NCBI GenBank assembly: GCA_002469975.1
Contig: DKMG01000016.1
Span: forward strand, 1 to 27,679
Direction: 5' to 3'
Source of the DNA: Proteobacteria bacterium UBA7420
GTDB taxonomy: Bacteria; Pseudomonadota; Gammaproteobacteria; Magnimaribacterales; D2472
DNA: 27,679 bases
Part shown: piece by piece, positions 24,516 to 27,679 of the stretch
Layout of the letters: each line of letters begins with the position of its first letter
Numbering within the stretch: position 1 is the first letter of the stretch
Program-made: the position numbers and the translations under genes
Notes under the pieces: generated by a model
What the model was told of the DNA's origin: nothing
What the model saw: only the letters and a program-made list of their open reading frames with translations
Database searches by the model: none

Positions 24516-25169
24516 CTAGGGCTTCTTGTGGGAAAAAGGTCGCGATCTTTTGGGAAAAGTTGCTCTACAAATCTCACATTTTATGCCGTGACATTGCTGG
24601 GCCTGGCAGAATTCTCTACCCCAAAAAATAATCTGGAGATGCAATTTGTTCCATAGAGCTTTAGGAAAATTTTTTTTGAGGTCCTTTTCCGTTTCAACTA
24701 CATTTTTTCCTTTGGTCAGCCCCCACCTTTGAGCTAAGCGATGAATATGAGTGTCTACTGGAAAAGCTGGCTGACCAAACCCTTGACTAATAACCACTGA
24801 AGCAGTTTTGTGACCCACTCCAGGCAATTTTTCTAGGGCTTGAATATCAGATGGAACTTTTCCTTGAAAGGAGGAGATTAAAATATGAGAGAGCTCATAA
24901 ATTGCCTTAGATTTCTTGGGCCCTAAGCCACATGGTTTGATAATTTGATAAATCTTCTCTGGACTGAGTTGGCTCATGTCCTTTGGATTATCTGCAAGTT
25001 TGAATAGCTCAGGAGTGACTTTATTTACTCTTTCATCAGTGCATTGCGCAGATAGAAGCACTGCAACCAAAAGAGTAAAATGGTCCTTGTGATCCAAAGG
25101 TACTGGAGTTTCTGGGTAGAACTTCTCTAGCGTCTGGGAAACGATTAGTGCCCTCTCAGTTCTTTTCAT
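24516..25169 (-). CDS. nth: Endonuclease III (DNA glycosylase/AP lyase) with atypical iron-sulfur cysteine spacing
   Basis: Removes oxidised pyrimidines from DNA and cleaves the abasic site. The 217 aa protein has the helix-hairpin-helix LPGVGHKTASVV with catalytic lysine K121 and the PVDTHIHRLAQRWGL segment with catalytic D139. The C-terminal cluster region has four cysteines, C188, C193, C198 and C201 (C-x4-C-x4-C-x2-C), not the usual C-x6-C-x2-C-x5-C of E. coli Nth; no cysteine follows C201. A lysine/arginine-rich tail ends the protein. I rechecked this region from the nucleotides and it reads cleanly. The gene stands between glyA and the divergent acyl-CoA dehydrogenase genes. Confidence 0.92.
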   Translation of the reverse strand: MKRTERALIVSQTLEKFYPETPVPLDHKDHFTLLVAVLLSAQCTDERVNKVTPELFKLADNPKDMSQLSPEKIYQIIKPCGLGPKKSKAIYELSHILISSFQGKVPSDIQALEKLPGVGHKTASVVISQGFGQPAFPVDTHIHRLAQRWGLTKGKNVVETEKDLKKNFPKALWNKLHLQIIFWGREFCQAQQCHGIKCEICRATFPKRSRPFSHKKP

Positions 25170-25284
25170 TCTCTACAAAATGTTATGATGTGTTATTACT
25201 ATAGATTGTATCCTTGCATAACAATTTAGGCACACAAGTGTTAGAATTTTATGCTCCAAAACACTTATTTATTTCCATATTATT
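25170..25284. promoter_or_regulatory. Divergent regulatory region between nth and the acyl-CoA dehydrogenase pair
   Basis: At 115 bp this is the longest gene-free stretch. It should hold promoters for nth (minus) and the acyl-CoA dehydrogenase operon (plus). It contains an imperfectly spaced inverted repeat, AAGTGTT at 25236-25242 and AACACTT at 25260-25266, separated by 17 nt, and candidate -10 boxes TAGAAT (25242-25247) and TATGCT (25250-25255) for the plus strand. The repeat brackets the possible -10 boxes and could be an operator, but 7 bp arms may also be chance. No strong -35 is seen. Confidence 0.4.
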
Positions 25285-26406
25285 ATGCAGGACTATAAGA
25301 CCGAACAGCCTTTTGACATCACAATGAGCGAAGACCAGCAAATGACCTGGGATATGCTCATGAAATTTGCAGAAACTGAAATGCGTCCAAATGCTCGAGA
25401 TACAGAGGCTTTGGGCCGCCCTGAAAAAGCATTGATGGAAAAAATGCAGGCATTAGAACTAATTTCCTTAATTATTCCAGAGGAATACGATGGTATGGGC
25501 CTCGAGCAAGACGCAGTATCTCAAGCCCTTGCTTTAGAAGCATTGGCCTATGGCGACTTATCATTGGCGATGTCGCTCTCTGTGCCCTTGTTTACTGCCA
25601 AGATTATTTCTGAGCATGGAAGTGAAGAGCAAAAACAAACTTTTTTAAAACCCTATTGCTCACAATCACTTTTTCATGTTGCCCTGGGCATGAATAATGC
25701 ATCTGCGATGGGCAATCCATTAAATTCAAGCGTGCTGGTTGAAGAGGACTCAGCAGAACTCATTCTGAATGGAACCAAGGCAGGTATTGCTTATGCTTCA
25801 GAGGCATCATCTTTTCTTATTGCAGCAACCAATTCTAGCGGCGAGACTAATTTATATTTTGTAGATCATGAGAGCGAGGGGTTAGACATCATTGCAAAAG
25901 AATACATGGGTTTAAAGGGCTTGCCTTTATCAGATATTACATTTTCAAACTGCAAAATTAAAACCTCTCAAAAACTTGGTGGGCATAACTACTCGATAAA
26001 TTTTCAACAGCTATTAGACTCCTCAAGAATTGGAATGTCAGCATTAGCTCTGGGAGTTTGCCAAGCCGTTTTAGATTACGTGGTGCCATACACCAATGAG
26101 AGAGTTGCGTTTGACGAACCGATCTCTAATCGTCAGTCTGTGGCTTTTTTAGTTGCTGATATGGCTATAGAGATTGAGGCTTTAAGACTTATGGTCCACA
26201 AGGCAGCGGCACTCAAAGACTTAGGTGCAGACTTTCATAGACAGGCATCCTTAACCTATAGATTTGCAGCCCATCACGGAATGAAAATAGGAACCGATGG
26301 CGTTCAACTTTTGGGCGGACATGGTTTTACTCACGAACATCCAGTGGAGCTTTGGTATCGCAATCTTAGAGCTATTGGAATTTTTGAAGGCGGAGCAGGA
26401 GTTTAA
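25285..26406 (+). CDS. Acyl-CoA dehydrogenase family protein, divergent subunit
   Basis: A 373 aa member of the acyl-CoA dehydrogenase family, flavoproteins that make 2,3-trans-enoyl-CoA. The N-terminal helical domain (ELISLIIPEEYDGMGL, residues 58-73) and C-terminal domain (SRIGMSALALGVCQAVLDY; QLLGGHGFTHEHPVELWYRNLRAIGIFEGG) are recognisable, with E368 at the usual catalytic-base position. The middle beta domain lacks the TEPxxGSD signature: residues 132-149 read VALGMNNASAMGNPLNSS instead. The protein ends at IFEGGAGV and so lacks the usual QI-x5-AR tail. The next gene, 1 nt downstream, is a canonical family member. It could be a structural or regulatory subunit of a heteromer; substrate unknown. 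Confidence 0.85.
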   Translation: MQDYKTEQPFDITMSEDQQMTWDMLMKFAETEMRPNARDTEALGRPEKALMEKMQALELISLIIPEEYDGMGLEQDAVSQALALEALAYGDLSLAMSLSVPLFTAKIISEHGSEEQKQTFLKPYCSQSLFHVALGMNNASAMGNPLNSSVLVEEDSAELILNGTKAGIAYASEASSFLIAATNSSGETNLYFVDHESEGLDIIAKEYMGLKGLPLSDITFSNCKIKTSQKLGGHNYSINFQQLLDSSRIGMSALALGVCQAVLDYVVPYTNERVAFDEPISNRQSVAFLVADMAIEIEALRLMVHKAAALKDLGADFHRQASLTYRFAAHHGMKIGTDGVQLLGGHGFTHEHPVELWYRNLRAIGIFEGGAGV

Positions 26407-26407
26407 A

Positions 26408-27604
26408 ATGATACACCCACTATTACCCAATCAATTACAGAAAACACAAGAGACCATGAGGATGGCAGCAGAATTTATTTTGCGCCCCATTTCAAGAAAA
26501 TATGACAAGGCTGAACATGAGCCTCCTGTTGAGATGGAGCAATTAAATCAAGCTGCAGCGGCTCAAAAAGAATCGACTGTGGGTGATGATTCAGTTAAAT
26601 CTATGGATTTAAAAGGTAGGAATCTATGGGCAGTGATTTCATTGGAGCAAATGTGCTGGGGTGATGTGGGCTTATTTTTAGCGCGCCCAGGAACTGGACT
26701 TGGTAACGCAGCCATCATGGCTGTTGGTAATCCCGACCAAAAAAGTCAATGGGGCAAAAGATGGGCATCCATGGCCATTACTGAACCTGCCGCTGGCTCT
26801 GACTCAAAGAATATTTCCACTACTGCAGTATTAGACGGAGATGAATGGGTTATTAATGGTGAGAAAATTTATGTGACCGATGGAGATCGCTGTGACTGCG
26901 TTGTAGTGTGGGCCACCTTAAATAAAGCCTTGGGTAAGACTGCGATCAGATCTTTTATAGTAGAAAAAGGCACTCCTGGATTTTCGGTGGCTCGACTAGA
27001 AAAGAAACTTGGCATTAGGGCTTCGGATACAGCCACCTTAATTTTTGATAATTGCAGGATCCCTAGAGAAAATTTACTTGGCGGCAAAGAGGAAGTTGAA
27101 ACAGATATTGACGCAGCCAAAAAATCTTTTGGCGGTGCCATGCAAACCTTTGATAATACAAGACCCATGGTTGCCGGAATGGCAATTGGCTTGGGTCAAG
27201 CTGCCTTGGATATGACTAAGGCGTTGCTTGCAGAAGAGGGCTATGAGGATAGTTATGGCACTTCTATGGGTCAGCAAACTGCCATTCAATATGAGCTTGA
27301 GATGCTGGAAGCTGAGCTCGAGGCTGCAAGACTTCTAGTCTATAAATCTGCTTGGATGATGGACAATAAAATGCCTAATTCAAAGGAAGCCTCTATGGGC
27401 AAGGCCAAGGCTGGAAGAATTGGCAATAAAATCTCTCTTAAATGTGTTGAGATTTGTTCTATGCAGGGTTTTTCTGAAGACCATTTACTAGAAAAATTTT
27501 CTCGAGATTCAAAAATTTTAGATATTTTTGAGGGCACCCAACAAATTCAACAACTGATTGTTGCCAGGCAAGTGCTTGGTAAAAGTTCTGCAGAGCTTAA
27601 ATAG
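26408..27604 (+). CDS. Acyl-CoA dehydrogenase
   Basis: A canonical acyl-CoA dehydrogenase of 398 aa. It has the FAD/substrate signature ITEPAAGSD (residues 124-132), EWVINGEKIYVTDGD, the middle-to-C-terminal RENLLGG, and the C-terminal ILDIFEGTQQIQQLIVAR with catalytic glutamate E375. The open frame extends upstream to 26297 inside the previous gene, but the ATG at 26408-26410, 1 nt after that gene's stop, gives a protein that begins at a family-like N-terminus and is the natural start. The pair is probably one transcription unit. The chain length or nature of its CoA substrate cannot be read from the sequence; steroid, branched or fatty acyl-CoA are all possible. Confidence 0.92.
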   Translation: MIHPLLPNQLQKTQETMRMAAEFILRPISRKYDKAEHEPPVEMEQLNQAAAAQKESTVGDDSVKSMDLKGRNLWAVISLEQMCWGDVGLFLARPGTGLGNAAIMAVGNPDQKSQWGKRWASMAITEPAAGSDSKNISTTAVLDGDEWVINGEKIYVTDGDRCDCVVVWATLNKALGKTAIRSFIVEKGTPGFSVARLEKKLGIRASDTATLIFDNCRIPRENLLGGKEEVETDIDAAKKSFGGAMQTFDNTRPMVAGMAIGLGQAALDMTKALLAEEGYEDSYGTSMGQQTAIQYELEMLEAELEAARLLVYKSAWMMDNKMPNSKEASMGKAKAGRIGNKISLKCVEICSMQGFSEDHLLEKFSRDSKILDIFEGTQQIQQLIVARQVLGKSSAELK

Positions 27605-27614
27605 AGAGTTTATT

Positions 27615-27646
27615 AGAATACATAAGTCTTCTTTATAATGTATTCT
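27615..27646 (+). promoter_or_regulatory. Inverted repeat overlapping a perfect -10 box downstream of the acyl-CoA dehydrogenase pair
   Basis: Perfect 9 bp arms AGAATACAT (27615-27623) and ATGTATTCT (27638-27646) are separated by 14 nt. A consensus TATAAT sits at 27634-27639 at the edge of the right arm, with a weak TTATTA (27610-27615) as a possible -35. There is no T-run after the right arm, so this looks more like an operator/promoter for a gene beyond the window than an intrinsic terminator. The gene it would serve is not visible. Confidence 0.4.
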
Positions 27647-27679
27647 TGCGAGCATTAAGCATTGCAATACCTTAATAAA

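Noticed and set aside
26297..26407. Upstream ATG extending the second acyl-CoA dehydrogenase by 37 residues into the previous gene
   Set aside because: The extension is an out-of-frame reading of the first dehydrogenase and does not look like family sequence; the ATG at 26408 sits right after the preceding stop.
27605..27679. Intrinsic terminator after the acyl-CoA dehydrogenase pair
   Set aside because: The inverted repeat is AT-rich and not followed by a run of T, so it does not meet the usual criteria; it is reported as a possible operator instead.

Overview
The window is a compact chromosomal segment from a Gram-negative gammaproteobacterium, most likely a marine oligotroph with a streamlined genome. 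That placement rests on several things: gammaproteobacterial gene orders (mrcA next to aroK-aroB, miaA-hflK-hflC-purA, glyA-nrdR-ribD-ribB-ribH-nusB), an SlmA homologue, lipopolysaccharide genes (waaA, an LpxL-type acyltransferase), low GC (roughly 35-40 % by eye) and very short intergenic gaps. I cannot name the genus. I see no tRNA, rRNA, CRISPR array, insertion sequence, integrase or phage gene. The longest gene-free stretch is about 115 bp, so no gap over 300 bp needs explaining.

Layout. (1) 1-6104: the tail of an unidentified gene, then aroB and aroK (shikimate pathway) on the minus strand, divergent mrcA (PBP1A, peptidoglycan synthesis), and minus-strand slmA and algC/manB. (2) 6171-12841: an envelope-sugar/lipid region opened by ilvE. 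It holds a GT4 glycosyltransferase, a SAM methyltransferase and an alpha/alpha-toroid (prenyltransferase-like) protein on the plus strand. A second SAM methyltransferase and an LpxL-like acyltransferase lie convergent on the minus strand, followed by waaA (Kdo transferase). This is the least understood part and the best candidate for an undescribed envelope modification. (3) 12838-17355: glnB (PII), miaA, hflK, hflC and purA, closely spaced on the plus strand, without the hfq and hflX genes that sit between miaA and hflK in E. coli. (4) 17380-19611: a membrane-anchored or exported DUF3604 protein. (5) 19595-25169: minus-strand nth, glyA, nrdR, ribD, a RibBX-type ribB fusion, ribH and nusB. Riboflavin synthase (ribE) is missing from its usual place between ribD and ribB, and the GTP cyclohydrolase II-like half of the fusion has lost its zinc cysteines. 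(6) 25285-27604: two adjacent acyl-CoA dehydrogenase genes. The first has lost a family signature and C-terminal tail that the second keeps.

Most genes are housekeeping. The points of interest are what is missing from otherwise canonical gene orders (pilMNOPQ, hfq/hflX, ribE, thiL/pgpA), degenerate partners beside intact ones, an unusual cysteine spacing in Nth, and the glycosyltransferase/methyltransferase/toroid cassette. Three convergent gene pairs overlap at their 3' ends. Several genes can only start at GTG or TTG. Two starts (glyA and the second acyl-CoA dehydrogenase) are set here to the internal ATG supported by context, and the glycosyltransferase start is set to a TTG.
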